Below are positions 10,413 to 21,835 of a stretch of 64,000 bases of DNA, one piece after another. The first letter of the stretch is position 1, and every line of letters starts with the position of its first letter. The notes beneath the pieces are model-generated. The model did no database searches. It was not told where the DNA came from and saw nothing but the letters and a program-made list of their open reading frames with translations. A program made the translations under genes and the position numbers. Source of the stretch: Brachynemurus nebulosus (lineage: Eukaryota > Arthropoda > Insecta > Neuroptera > Myrmeleontidae); NCBI GenBank assembly GCA_035578155.1, contig JAPWDM010000001.1:81139561-81203560 (forward strand). The letters run 5' to 3'.

Positions 10413-11678
10413 ATAATCAAGCTATCTTACGTGTTGGAGGGCGTTTATCAAATGCAAATATAGACTATGATCATCAGCATCCCATTTTATTACCAAGTAA
10501 AGATCATTTTTCTGAAATTTTAGTTAGACATTATCATCAAAAACATCTACATGCAGGCACCTTTATATTATCATCATTGTTGAGACAGAGATTTTGGATA
10601 ATAGCCGGTCGACCTTTGATTAGAAAAATAGTAAAATCGTGTAATTTTTGTTTTAAAAATAATCCGAAAGCAACATATCCAATTATGGCCGATTTACCCG
10701 CGCCACGCGTCAATCAGGCTAAAGCCTGATTTACCCGCGCCACGCGTCAATCAGGCTAAAGCCTTTCTTCATACCGGTACCGATTTTGCAGGGCCGTATC
10801 GCATAACATTTTCGAGGCATCGCGGCAATCGAACACAAAAGGCATACTTATGTTTATTTATATGTTTTGTCACAAAAGCCGTACATTTGGAGTTGTGTTC
10901 AGATCTGTCCACGGCTACCTTTTTGGCAGCATTGAAACGATTCCTATCGCGTAGAGGGCCTGTTAGTATTTTGTATTCTGACTGCGGCCGAAATTACATC
11001 GGAGCAAAATCTAACCTTGAAGAATTATACCAATTCATCGAAAAATCGGACTACAAAGAAAACTTAAAAAATGAATTATTAGCTAACAAAATCACTTGGA
11101 AACTTCTTCCCCCCTATTCTCCACATTGGGGTGGATCATGGGAAGGTAATATTCGCAGTTGCAAGAATATATTAAATAAAACTATAGGTGAACAAATCCT
11201 AACTTACGAAGAACTTAATACTATCATCATTCAAGTTGAGGCATTACTAAATTCTCGCCCATTATATTGTTTAAGTTCAGACCCAACTGATCCTCTAGCA
11301 TTGACACCATCACATTTTCTGCATGCCGCCCCGTTAACCCACTTACCATCTCCAGCAGTTCTTCCCGAACATACCAACCTAACTTATAGAAAATCGTTAC
11401 TTGATCAAATAATCCAATCATATTGGAAAAGATGGCACACCGAGTATTTACATACACTTCAAGCGAGACAGAAGTGGAATACACCCACATCATCAGTAAA
11501 AGTTGGAACGGTGGTGGTTTTAATGATGGAAAATTTACCCCCTCTGCAATGGCTCATAGGAAATATAACAGAGGTTCATCCTGGTGCGGACGGAACAATA
11601 AGAGTAGCGACCGTCCGTACAAAGAACGGAATTTATAAACGTCCTGTAGTAAAACTGTGTCCGTTACCTACACAGTAA
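10397..11678 (+). pseudogene. BEL/Pao integrase region, split by a 37-bp duplication
   Basis: The first part (to 10729) has the integrase zinc-binding domain with H-x3-H (HYHQKH) and CNFC. A 37-bp tandem duplication then shifts the frame and gives a stop. The second part, open from the end of the duplication to 11678, carries the core: Asp in TDFAGPY, Asp in YSDCGRN and Glu in GGSWEG, the expected D,D,E triad. A carboxy domain of the type following Pao integrases comes next (YWKRWHTEYLHTLQARQKW). The catalytic residues look present, so loss of function comes from the frame breaks. Confidence 0.9.
10691..10764 (+). repeat. Exact 37-bp tandem duplication inside pol
   Basis: Positions 10691-10727 and 10728-10764 are identical (start GATTTACCCGCGCC, end CTAAAGCCT). 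As 37 is not a multiple of three, the copy shifts the integrase frame. Removing one copy would make the flanking frames continuous, which shows the duplication came after the ORF was functional. Confidence 0.97.
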
Positions 11679-12009
11679 ATATTATCAAAATTTCAAGTTC
11701 ATATTTATTTACATTTTGTTTTGTTTTATTATCATTATTATGTAAATAATACGTATTTGTCAACATTGGAATAATTGTTTATTATTAAATTTAAGTACAT
11801 AATATTAGAATGTTAACTTAATTTTAACTATTAACAAGTAATCAGGCATTTCTGTTTGGTTAATTTTATTTATTCTAAATCTAGTTTAACTTAACTCGAT
11901 TCAATAATATGTACTCTCAATCGTCTTATCTATCTAGGTAACCAATAATATTATGGAAACCAATATGGTTTATTTTTTTTTTTAATTGAAAACTGTGTTT
12001 TCAATTGCC

Positions 12010-12018
12010 GGGGGGGAA
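12010..12018 (+). other. Polypurine tract
   Basis: GGGGGGGAA directly before the 3' LTR is the expected plus-strand primer site. Confidence 0.85.
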
Positions 12019-12561
12019 TGTTAACGCCAGCTAATAATTCAAGTATAATTCCTTCGATTATGTAATTTTAAATCGTAATTAACATTTTTTAAAAATAGGA
12101 TCAATATATCGGACTTGTATTATCTTGCCATAATACTGGTCAAAAAATAAAATTTTTAATAGTTAGTTAGCAATCAGCTGTCGTAGTATTGATATCAAGT
12201 ATAGTTCGGCTAAAATCAAATCATTTTTTACCTTTTTTTAATCTTTCTTTTCGTGCAAAATTGTTTGCTTGATCTAAAGTTTAGTGGCGATTTATCAATC
12301 TCGATTTATTCGATTCTCGTGTCGATTTATTTTGTAACACTATAGTTTTTGTTTATTACCACCTTCCTCAAAGTCCCATTTTTCCCCTATCCCTCAAAGG
12401 TGGTAGCGGCTAAGGATCGCCAGTACGAGGGAGTAAAGCTCAGAAATATCGAAAATCCACAAGTAAGTAAGTAATCAATTTTTTCTTTTATTGTTTAAAC
12501 TTTATCACAATCAAAAGGATCGGATTGCGCGATACTTTTCAACGACAAAGTCGCGTAACCA
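12019..12561 (+). repeat. 3' LTR of BEL/Pao copy 1
   Basis: 543 bp, identical to 5441-5983 except A at 12095 for G at 5517. It is followed at once by the duplicated GTAAT. Confidence 0.97.
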
Positions 12562-12566
12562 GTAAT

Positions 12567-14225
12567 ATATGTTAAATTTCAAATGTATTGTTAGGATACT
12601 TCTATTAATGCTAGAAATTTAAAATTTAGTATGAGTGCAAGGCTTGACCTAAAAGAATTTTAGAAAAATTTTTAACTAATATATTCTCATTATTTGCTTC
12701 CTTTTTATGCAAATATATGCATGCGTGTATGTATTTAATATAAATAATACTAACGAGAAAGCCCCAATACTCGAACGTGATTCAATACGCAAAGAGTTTT
12801 GATATTTATCGGCTTTTTTCAAAAATAACTTCATTAATTATTAAACCTTTTCAAAAATGATCCCTTTCCAGGCTAAATCAAATTGTGACCTAGGACTATA
12901 TTATTATGAGGTAAATTTCACAATGTGAACTTTTGATTTTATATTTTTTTCTTTTTGTAAATTGGTAGAGTGAGAAGCTTTTATGTTTCAAAAGTGATCA
13001 CAATTCTTCCACTACTTTAGTAGTCTAGGAAGCAAAATAGATAAAAACTACTTACTTGGAAGAAATTGTTAGTGATTGAAATGTGATCAATTCTTTTTTT
13101 GACTTTCATAAAATATTTTTCTGAAGCAATTTTAGTTACAATACCTAATCTGCTCTACAAAATGTTTATTTAAAAATAACCTTAGTTTTTTATCTGAAGC
13201 TGAACAATTTCATATTGACAGAACTAAACCAAGCCTTGCGTAGTGGTAATAAGATGATTCTTCATTTTTTTGATTTTGACATGGCCGATAACGTTCTCAT
13301 CGTAAGATTCCTTTGTTGAGCTGAAATAACGATTATGTTAGAGAACATAGACACAAATAGAACTTTAATTCTTATGGACCATTGTGGACGGAAATTTTAG
13401 TCGATCTTGTTTCTGTTAGATGGCAGAACGATCGAGGTTTAAAGACATTTCCAAGTTGTCAGGCGGAGTTTCAGTTTTAACATAAAGAGGTGGGAAACGT
13501 ATATTTTTCCATCTCTCTTCCATAAGCAAATTTCTCTTTTGTTAACGAAAGAGCATTTATCTAAACGATCTGAACCCCGTAGAAAATAAAAAAGATAATG
13601 GTTTCGTGCAATGGTAAATACAAGTGAAGTAAGTCTCACTCTAAGGTACAATAAATTATCAAGACACAATACAGATTCATATGTATATTTCTTTCCAAGA
13701 TTGTTTAAAAATATTGTAAACATGTTATTGTTTGTATAAAAAATTCCCATGAAAACTTATTTATTAGGGGCCCGTAAAAAAAATAAAAATAAAAAACAGA
13801 ACCCTATGGTGAGACTTCAATGTCCGTCGGTCCGTATGTCACCAGCATTTTTTTCAATAACCATTACTATGATTGAATTGAAATTTTGCACACTAATAGA
13901 AGTCGTTAGTCTACATCTACTCCAGGTGAAATTATTTTGATTAAATTAATTATTGATTTTCTTTCATCATTTGATAGTACCTAAGTAGTACTATCGATAG
14001 AAATTTAAAACGTCCAAATCGATTCATAAACTTATTTGAAAATTGCAATTGAAATTTTAAACTCTAAAATTCGATTATTTGAAAACTATTAAGTTTAACT
14101 AACAATAAGTGAATTAAGCTATGTTACTTACCTATTGAACACACTAATGATTGATGTCATTGCCCACATGTACCCTACAGAAGCAAGCAAATATTGCAAA
14201 ACTTATAGCCCAGCACTACACAACA
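12567..14225. other. Intergenic, no supported gene
   Basis: AT-rich. The minus-strand frame 13439-13750 and plus-strand frame 13749-13940 have no recognisable domains. A GGGGCCCGTAAAAA...CCGTCGGTCCGTATGTCACC stretch near 13769-13850 resembles degenerate dispersed repeats with GTCCGTC motifs seen in insect genomes; this is an impression only. Confidence 0.4.
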
Positions 14226-14253
14226 CTTATAGATTATAAAAATATAAAAATTA

Positions 14254-14870
14254 TCAAAATTTAAAACTGAGTTTTTGGGTGGCTTCCGTTATGCGAGAAT
14301 TACCCCTATACATCTGTTTAACATCAGAGGTCATAGCAAATTGAAATAAACGAAAATTAAGCAACATCTCAAAAATGTCCGTTTGTAATTTTGGACCAGT
14401 ATAAAGAACTTGGTTTAACGAAACTCGTTTAGTTGTTTTCGCGGACGCATCGAAAAACATTCTCAGTGGTGTAGAGCTGGAAGTAGCCGTTAAAACACCA
14501 TGGTGAGGAATGAAATAACCACACGACTGCGGATTCCCTTGCGGTATAGCTACCATATGTTCCTGATCAAAATAATCTTTAATGACCTCACTGTAATTTT
14601 GTTTAAATTCAGGAGCGGACACAAATCTTTTCTCTGAATGTTTAAATCGCCTCGAAGTTACTGAATACGAATCACCTAAATCTGGGAAAGGTTGCTCAAA
14701 GGGCAACGCTACCTCATATCGGCCAGTCGCGTCCCGCTTGACAGAAGATAGAAATCATTTTTTACACTCCACATCTTCAGTACTCAGAACGAATTTGGTA
14801 GGTATTTCCTCTTACACCCAAAATTTTTGAATAAGCTAATCTATGGTAAAGGGTGATTCTACACAACATT
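14254..14870 (-). pseudogene. BEL/Pao copy 2, amino part of reverse transcriptase
   Basis: From about 14870 down, the minus strand reads DVECKK, RDATGRYEVALPF, then a 150-residue open part ending at 14254. Motifs match copy 1 in order: GYFIPHHGV, FFDASAKTT, LNQVLYTGPKLQTDIFEMLL, DVKQMYR. After DVKQMYR the reading goes out of phase and similarity stops near 14229. The catalytic YVDD part is absent. The upstream section has stops, so this is a dead fragment. Confidence 0.88.
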
Positions 14871-14882
14871 ACACAACATTAA

Positions 14883-16060
14883 TTTAATGATTTCGTTTTA
14901 ACCAATTACCCAATGATTTAGGAACCGGATATTCAGGACCCCAATAATTAGAGTTGAATTCCAGAAAAACAATTTATTTTTTCATTAGTCAAATGTACAT
15001 TTCGGAACATATGTCCCTTCTTCAGTGACCTATTTAACAATTAAAAATAAGTAAGTTACAATTGTGTTAGGTGTTTTGTAAAAAGAAAAAAAGATTGACA
15101 ATGTATTTTTCTTTTAGTCTAATACATACATGTTATGAACATTGCATAAAGAATAAACATTTTATTTGAAATCTTAAAGGAAAGAATTTATTTAATTTTA
15201 CAAAATTAACTATGGAAAATATAATAAGGTATATTGAAAAATTTTTTTGTATGTTATAAATATTAATATTAATCGATATTTACTTATCAAATTTTATTTT
15301 ATTTGTAGTGGAGGTATACACTATATGGTCTATCTATATCATTATCGATGTATAAGGGAAATTAGCAGAAAAAACCAGCTTATTTTCAGTATTAGGAATT
15401 GAAAAAAGGTTTTGTTTTTTTAATTTAAACAAACATCCGGACAGACAATAAGAATGTAAGTCAAAAAAGACAGAAATTATAAGAGAAAAAAGATTATAAT
15501 AGAAAATTCAAGAGTTTACTCACCAAAATTTTAATTAATTATATTCAAGTTCCTTTCATTTAAACTTTTGCATATACATTTCTGTATATTTTTGTCCAAA
15601 TATGCATTTCATAAGAAAATTGTCAAAAATTGATAAACAGAAAAAACAAGGAACTTTTTATTAAAAAGTTTTATATATATAATAATTGACTTTAAAGATA
15701 TTAAACTTAATAATTAAGTCTTAAATAAAATAATATTTTTTTAAAAAATTATATTGTGAGTACATTGTAATTGTACTGTTGTTTGACAGTAACTAACTGT
15801 TGTAATTGGTTCTATTGTTAAAAAAAAAAAACTATCGTAGAAAATTCTAGACATTAAAAGTTTTTGTTTGATGTTTTTGCTTTCTTTGTCTGTCCATGTT
15901 TTCTAGAATAAACTATTGTTTACTTTAAATATATTATTGATTATGTAATGCTGTCCGTGTAAACAATGCGATCAGTTCAAATGTTTGATGACTGGTAAAT
16001 AAGATTCGTCCAAAAAGGAAGACTCAATTTGTTTATTACAGTTAGTTTTATTGTTTAGTT
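14883..16060 (-). repeat. Left inverted repeat of the Penelope-like element
   Basis: Reverse complement of 17689-18866, 1,178 bp, with no difference in the parts I compared. At its inner end it repeats the last ~30 codons of the RT frame in reverse, followed by the 3' untranslated region. The junction with the coding copy is at 16060/16061. Confidence 0.95.
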
Positions 16061-16061
16061 T

Positions 16062-17777
16062 TTTTACTTTATAAAAAATAATAAAAATGAAATTATCATT
16101 ACAGTCTCAGATAAGGGAAATTGCACAGTTATTTTAAATAGATCTGAATATAATGAAAAAGCAGAAATACATCTTAATGACAAAAATACATACTTAAACA
16201 TAAGAAAAGACCCTGTGGAAGTTGTTTCTAAAAAAGTCAAAATATTCACTGAAAAATTATACAAATGTAAATACATTGACAACATAACAAAAACTAAAAT
16301 AATTAAATCAGGAAAAACATTACCAGAAATTTACTTTCTACCTAAAATACACAAAGAGGGAATCCCTTTAAGACCCATAGTAAGTCAAATTGAATCTCCA
16401 ATTCAAGAATTATCCAAATTTTTCTCTAAAATACTTAGTGAAGCTGAACACAGTGAATTTTCCATAAAAAACTCATATGAATTTGTCAATAAAATTAAAA
16501 ACATACAATTAAAAAATTCTGAAGAAAAACTGTTTTCATTGGATGTAAAATCTTTATATACTAACATTCCAATTAAATTAGCAACAGCAATCATTAAAAA
16601 ACAATGGAATAAAATTAAAGAATTCACTAACTTAACTAAAGAAACTTTTATTGAAGGAATAGAATTGATAGTAGAAAATAACTTTTTTAAATTTCAAGAT
16701 AAATACTATAAACAATGTTTTGGCTGTCCAATGGGAAATTCACTGAGTCCTGTTTTAGCATCTTATGTTATGGACTATCTCTGTAATATCAGCATAAATA
16801 AAATTAAAGAATGGGACCCTTCTTTTTTCTTTCGCTATGTAGATGATATTCTTTCTTGTGCCCCATTAACATTAATTGAAAAAATCAAAAACACTTTTAA
16901 TAATTACCATCCAGCCCTACAGTTCACTATCGAAATTGAAGAAAATAATCAAATTACATTTTTAGATACGTTAATTAAGAAAGATAAATACAATTGTTTA
17001 AATACCACTTGGCACAGGAAAACTAGTTATACAGATAGATTAATTAATTTCCATTCCAATCATCCACAATATATAAAAAACAATATAATACAAAATATGT
17101 TTCATAGGGCTGTACATCTAAGCAGTGTCAAAAACAGAAAATATGCAATAAAAAAAGCAATATCAATACTAACTAGAAACAACTATCCACTAAATCTAAT
17201 AAATTCAATAAAAGAAAAAGTTATTCATAAAGCATATAATTCTACAGAAACAAATAATTTTAATTCAAATTCCAATGAAAAAGAAATAAACTATAATAAC
17301 CTAATATGCTTTCCATATAACAGATTCACAAAAAGAATTAAACCAGCTATAGAAAAATTTAGTGATAACAAAGTAACTTTTTCTTTTACAAACACAATAG
17401 AATCAACATATAATAAAAAAAGATCAAAAATTGAAAATAAACAAATGCACAATGTAATTTATAAAATTCCATGCAAACAATGCGACCTTTGTTATTTTGG
17501 ACAAACTAGTCAAAAATTAAATAATAGATTAACTCAACATAAATATGACATAAAGAGAGGAAAAGAATCCACAGGCTTAGCGGAACATTCAATTAATAAT
17601 GATCACATCTTTGATTTTGAAAAAGTTAAAGTTTTAGATAAGGAAGCAAACTACAGGAAAAGATTGCTAAGTGAAAGTTTTTTCATCCAACTAAACAATA
17701 AAACTAACTGTAATAAACAAATTGAGTCTTCCTTTTTGGACGAATCTTATTTACCAGTCATCAAACATTTGAACTGA
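16062..17777 (+). CDS. Penelope-like RT with GIY-YIG endonuclease, N-terminally truncated
   Basis: The frame is open from just after the inverted-repeat junction to a TGA at 17775-17777 and has no ATG at its start, so the amino end is missing (about 570 codons are left). Similarity begins at EIIITVSDKGNCTVI (16089). RT motifs follow: YFLPKIHKEGIPLRPIVS, FSLDVKSLYTNIP, GCPMGNSLSPVLASY and the catalytic RYVDDI, then ITFLDTLI. The carboxy end is a GIY-YIG-type nuclease: VIYKIPCKQC, YFGQTSQKLNNRLTQH and a distal ESFFIQ with the expected Glu. The RT would prime on DNA cut by this nuclease. No frameshift or internal stop was seen. Confidence 0.95.
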   Translation, partial: FYFIKNNKNEIIITVSDKGNCTVILNRSEYNEKAEIHLNDKNTYLNIRKDPVEVVSKKVKIFTEKLYKCKYIDNITKTKIIKSGKTLPEIYFLPKIHKEGIPLRPIVSQIESPIQELSKFFSKILSEAEHSEFSIKNSYEFVNKIKNIQLKNSEEKLFSLDVKSLYTNIPIKLATAIIKKQWNKIKEFTNLTKETFIEGIELIVENNFFKFQDKYYKQCFGCPMGNSLSPVLASYVMDYLCNISINKIKEWDPSFFFRYVDDILSCAPLTLIEKIKNTFNNYHPALQFTIEIEENNQITFLDTLIKKDKYNCLNTTWHRKTSYTDRLINFHSNHPQYIKNNIIQNMFHRAVHLSSVKNRKYAIKKAISILTRNNYPLNLINSIKEKVIHKAYNSTETNNFNSNSNEKEINYNNLICFPYNRFTKRIKPAIEKFSDNKVTFSFTNTIESTYNKKRSKIENKQMHNVIYKIPCKQCDLCYFGQTSQKLNNRLTQHKYDIKRGKESTGLAEHSINNDHIFDFEKVKVLDKEANYRKRLLSESFFIQLNNKTNCNKQIESSFLDESYLPVIKHLN

Positions 17778-18866
17778 TCGCATTGTTTACACGGACAGCA
17801 TTACATAATCAATAATATATTTAAAGTAAACAATAGTTTATTCTAGAAAACATGGACAGACAAAGAAAGCAAAAACATCAAACAAAAACTTTTAATGTCT
17901 AGAATTTTCTACGATAGTTTTTTTTTTTTAACAATAGAACCAATTACAACAGTTAGTTACTGTCAAACAACAGTACAATTACAATGTACTCACAATATAA
18001 TTTTTTAAAAAAATATTATTTTATTTAAGACTTAATTATTAAGTTTAATATCTTTAAAGTCAATTATTATATATATAAAACTTTTTAATAAAAAGTTCCT
18101 TGTTTTTTCTGTTTATCAATTTTTGACAATTTTCTTATGAAATGCATATTTGGACAAAAATATACAGAAATGTATATGCAAAAGTTTAAATGAAAGGAAC
18201 TTGAATATAATTAATTAAAATTTTGGTGAGTAAACTCTTGAATTTTCTATTATAATCTTTTTTCTCTTATAATTTCTGTCTTTTTTGACTTACATTCTTA
18301 TTGTCTGTCCGGATGTTTGTTTAAATTAAAAAAACAAAACCTTTTTTCAATTCCTAATACTGAAAATAAGCTGGTTTTTTCTGCTAATTTCCCTTATACA
18401 TCGATAATGATATAGATAGACCATATAGTGTATACCTCCACTACAAATAAAATAAAATTTGATAAGTAAATATCGATTAATATTAATATTTATAACATAC
18501 AAAAAAATTTTTCAATATACCTTATTATATTTTCCATAGTTAATTTTGTAAAATTAAATAAATTCTTTCCTTTAAGATTTCAAATAAAATGTTTATTCTT
18601 TATGCAATGTTCATAACATGTATGTATTAGACTAAAAGAAAAATACATTGTCAATCTTTTTTTCTTTTTACAAAACACCTAACACAATTGTAACTTACTT
18701 ATTTTTAATTGTTAAATAGGTCACTGAAGAAGGGACATATGTTCCGAAATGTACATTTGACTAATGAAAAAATAAATTGTTTTTCTGGAATTCAACTCTA
18801 ATTATTGGGGTCCTGAATATCCGGTTCCTAAATCATTGGGTAATTGGTTAAAACGAAATCATTAAA
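17689..18866 (+). repeat. Right inverted repeat of the Penelope-like element
   Basis: 1,178 bp: the last ~30 codons of the RT frame plus about 1.09 kb of 3' untranslated sequence, matched in reverse at 14883-16060. The next 34 bases (18867-18900) have no partner on the left. Confidence 0.95.
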
Positions 18867-18909
18867 CTCTTGAAATCCCAATTAAAACTACGTTGATTAA
18901 ACACAACAT

Positions 18910-19373
18910 TAATATTGAACAACTGTATTTTCCATTTGAGTTCTTATTTTATCCATAATAATAAAACCTAAACTTGAATTAATCGCCACTGGTAAATTCG
19001 GACCAGTAATCTGAATCCCTTTTAAAATATATGGTGCCAACTCTACACCTATCATTCCATCGATCCCTCCAGGTCGATGAAATTCTTCGCCTGCTAATCA
19101 TAAGTTTTGAAATTTCGCACACACTTCAATATCAATTACACACCTTGGTAACTGGTCAGTAATTTTATCAACAACGAAAGCGTCCACTGAGTATTTATTT
19201 TGATCATTATATTTAGACGAAAATATAAAATACGTTTGCCCGGTGACCTGTTTTCCTGAAACGCTAATACCTGACACCGTTACTAATGCATGCCTAATAG
19301 GTAATTTCAATCTCTGACAACACCTATGAGTAATTAAGTTACACTGACTCGCACTATCGATCAAAAATCTCAA
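18910..19373 (-). pseudogene. BEL/Pao copy 2, protease region
   Basis: The minus-strand frame contains FLIDSASQCNLI (protease active-site motif; Gly of the usual DSGSQ replaced by Ala), DAFVVDKITDQLP and, after one in-frame TGA, FHRPGGIDGMIG and LGFIIMDKI. Copy 1 has the same order (DVLVIDKITDQLP, YHTPGEVDGIVG, LGYVIMGKA). Coding is interrupted downstream at the Penelope insertion. Confidence 0.88.
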
Positions 19374-19455
19374 AAGAATTTTTTCACCTAAACTCGAAAT
19401 TACTTGAATTTGAGCTCTAGCTAATAACAGTATAACTAGAATCAGAAGTCTCTCT

Positions 19456-20814
19456 TTAGGATGTTGAACACAAACTCACTGTGGTTGATGGGGACGATGA
19501 TTCACTTAACTGAGTGGGTTGAGGTTCACTGCTACTTAAAACTTCTAAATTATTTTCTATGGAAGTCTGATGATTTGAACCTTGCCCTTTATCAAAATGT
19601 AAAACTGAATTATGTCGTTTTGAACACTTGCGACACCTTAAATTTAAACTACACTTATTTGCTGAATGCCCTGATTGTAAACAATTATAACACAAATTAT
19701 GTCCACTAACACCCATCGGACTCGTTCCTTTGGAGTTACAGACAAAAATTTTTGACACTGATATAATTTGTGGTCACTCTTACATTTTGGGCACGTTAAT
19801 TTATGAGAATTGTTATTATTTGCTTTACTACCAACTCGCTGATCCGCACTAGTCGTGAGCGAATGCAAAACGCCTTTAGATGTACTTGGTTTATTTGCGT
19901 TATTTAAATCACAATTACGATTTAAAATTTTGGCCTGATCTTTCACAAAAGCCGATAACTGATCATAAGTTAGAATGACACCTTTGTTCAACAATTGTTC
20001 AAATAACCTCTGTGTCTGGGTATCTAATTTTTGTAAAGCTATGGTTGTCAAAATAAAACCGGACAAAGTGCCAACATCCATTTTTCGCAAAGCTAAAACC
20101 GCACTATCAAATTTCTCAACAAAAAGATTTAAATTCTTGGCACTTTCCACAGATAAACTTTTAAATTTTAAAATTTGATCTAAATAGGTAAAGGCAATTT
20201 GTCTTTGATACTCATATTTATTGATCAAAGTATTCCACATAACGAAATAATTTTCAGCTGTGAGGGGTATACCACTACATAAAGTTAACGCACTAGCCGT
20301 TAAACTTCCTAACAAATAATGTAGTTTCGAAACATTATCAAGTTTTACATTTTCATGCACTAATGATTTGAAAGTAGCATAAAATACTTAACGGCCATTT
20401 AATTGGAGTACCGTTAAAACCAGGTATGGAAATTTTTGGCAATTTGGGTGAAATAACGACCTCATTTGACCTTACTTGCTCAACTGTTTGTTCTTGCTTT
20501 TTATTAATTGAATCAACTACTGATTTAATGTAACAAAACATTTCATCCACCGTATTTATCTCTTGGTATTTTGGTTTAAAATTTACATCTAATTCTAAAT
20601 TAATTAGATTTATTTCATCAATTAAAGTTTTAAATTCATCACATATTTCCTTTGAAGTTGAATATCTAATAAGAAAATCTTTTAAAACCTTTTTATCGGA
20701 AACATTTTTACTCTTACCACAGAGTATCTGCAATCGTTGAAACAAACTTTCTTTTTTTGAATTTAAAATCTTTAATTTCGATTGTAATTTAACTTCGGCC
20801 ATTGCTGTCAACAA
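19456..20814 (-). pseudogene. BEL/Pao copy 2, gag region
   Basis: Three overlapping minus-strand frames (20814-20353, 20360-19644, 19758-19456) together cover one gag. The first has an amino coiled region (LKILNSKKESLFQRLQIL) and IPGFNGTPIKWPL. The second has KLHYLLGSLTASAL and VMWNTLINKYE, matching YLLSSLTGKAL and IWKLLEDTYQ of copy 1. The second and third carry zinc knuckles (CPKC, CYNCLQSGHSANKC, CRKC). The frame changes show at least two indels. The likely start is ATGGCCGAAGTT at about 20802. Confidence 0.88.
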
Positions 20815-21835
20815 TTATTTCTATTGAATAAATGTCAAAATACCAAAAAATAAAAATATAAACAAGAACCAGCTGATTTAAATTTTGAGTATGTATTTAT
20901 TTATTTTTTTAACAAAATAAAAAGTAATTAATTAAATAAATGTGTTTATTACTTTATTAGCACTCAAAATAAATAATATGAATGTATTACTGTGTTACTG
21001 TGTTACATAAGCTTCCTTAATCTTCATGAATATAATACACATTAAGCAAAAATTAATCAATCACGAAAAAAGAAACAAAAAGTAGCAGTGTTTTAAAGTT
21101 AATGGTATGTCACACAAATAACTTCCAGTCAATAACTCATGCGCAATAATCAAAGCCAAGCCCTGTGCTAACAATGATTTCGCGCTCTTTTTACAGCCGT
21201 TTTTTCTAGAAAATACACGATATTTTGATACTTTATATAACTTATTTGTAACCTACAAGCAAAATATCTGCACTTGAAGGATCAGAAAATGTTTGCGATT
21301 GGCTAATGGATGTAACACTTTTACATCCATTATTATGCTAATTATTTTGCTAAATAGTATAACAAATAACTTATATAAAATATAAAATAAAAGAAATAAT
21401 GATAAATACCACTAACCTGATAGTCTTCACATTTATTCCTTACTTGTAGAAATTTCATCCAATATGGAACGTTATAAGGATTGGATGAAAATATGTAGAT
21501 CAAAATAAAATATGAATTCACAACGATACACCACTATTGTAAATTGCAAAATATTAACGGCACACTGCCCTTTGCTTAACTTAAACTTAATTCAAGAAAA
21601 ATTAATAAAAATGGCACACTGCCTTTTAAATATGAATAATAATTAGTTACACAACTTGTTTATATAATTCACCAGCGATCACGTATCGACTGCTATCATT
21701 GAAATATTCACAACTTATGTGTATGATTTTTATCGAAAAAATTATTGTAACAGAAATAACCAAATCATAAATAACCATTTGTTATTTATGGCCGGCATTC
21801 AATTTCAATAGATGAGCTGCCATCCTTTATAGTGT
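20815..21835. other. Upstream of BEL/Pao copy 2; LTR not resolved
   Basis: This should hold the leader and 5' LTR of copy 2, but no primer site like that of copy 1 and no second LTR copy could be found. Two near-identical GGCACACTGCC motifs lie at about 21559 and 21612. No gene is supported. Confidence 0.4.

Larger units (their letters stand above)
5436..12566 (+). mobile_element. Complete BEL/Pao LTR retrotransposon (copy 1)
   Basis: A 7.1-kb element bounded by the 5-bp target duplication GTAAT (5436-5440 and 12562-12566). In order it has a 5' LTR, a tRNA primer site, a long gag-pol frame, the integrase region, a G-rich purine tract and a 3' LTR. Both LTRs are 543 bp and begin TGTTAACG. I found one base difference between them (G at 5517, A at 12095), so the insertion is very recent. 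The order gag, protease, RT, RNase H, integrase with a pol of the Pao type and no env defines BEL/Pao. Two lesions before and in the integrase make this copy non-autonomous as read. Confidence 0.97.
14871..18913 (+). mobile_element. Penelope-like element with long inverted repeats
   Basis: A 4.0-kb insertion in BEL/Pao copy 2. It has two 1,178-bp inverted repeats around the RT/GIY-YIG frame, plus a 34-bp extension on the right (18867-18900). The flanks share ACACAACATTAAT (14871-14883 and 18901-18913), a probable 13-bp target duplication; ACACAACATT also occurs once more on the left at 14861. Inverted or direct long repeats made of element copies, and short one-sided extensions, are known for Penelope-like elements. 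The inverted repeats contain the end of the RT frame, so the structure is best read as one 5'-truncated copy joined to an inverted, more strongly truncated second copy. Confidence 0.93.
14229..20814 (-). mobile_element. Older BEL/Pao element (copy 2), split by a Penelope-like element
   Basis: Minus-strand gag (20814 to 19456), protease (19373 to about 18910) and the start of RT (about 14870 to 14254) are in the right order for one BEL/Pao element. The Penelope-like insertion at 14884-18900 sits exactly in the gap between protease and RT. All parts carry frameshifts and stops. The 3' part of RT, RNase H and integrase are missing, and I could not delimit LTRs. The family differs clearly from copy 1 (for example LIDSASQCNLI against LLDSGSQSNFL at the protease). 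Confidence 0.88.

Noticed and set aside
12019..12561. Solo LTR of a separate element
   Set aside because: Paired LTR at 5441-5983, matching GTAAT duplication and intervening gag-pol show it is the 3' LTR of the same element.
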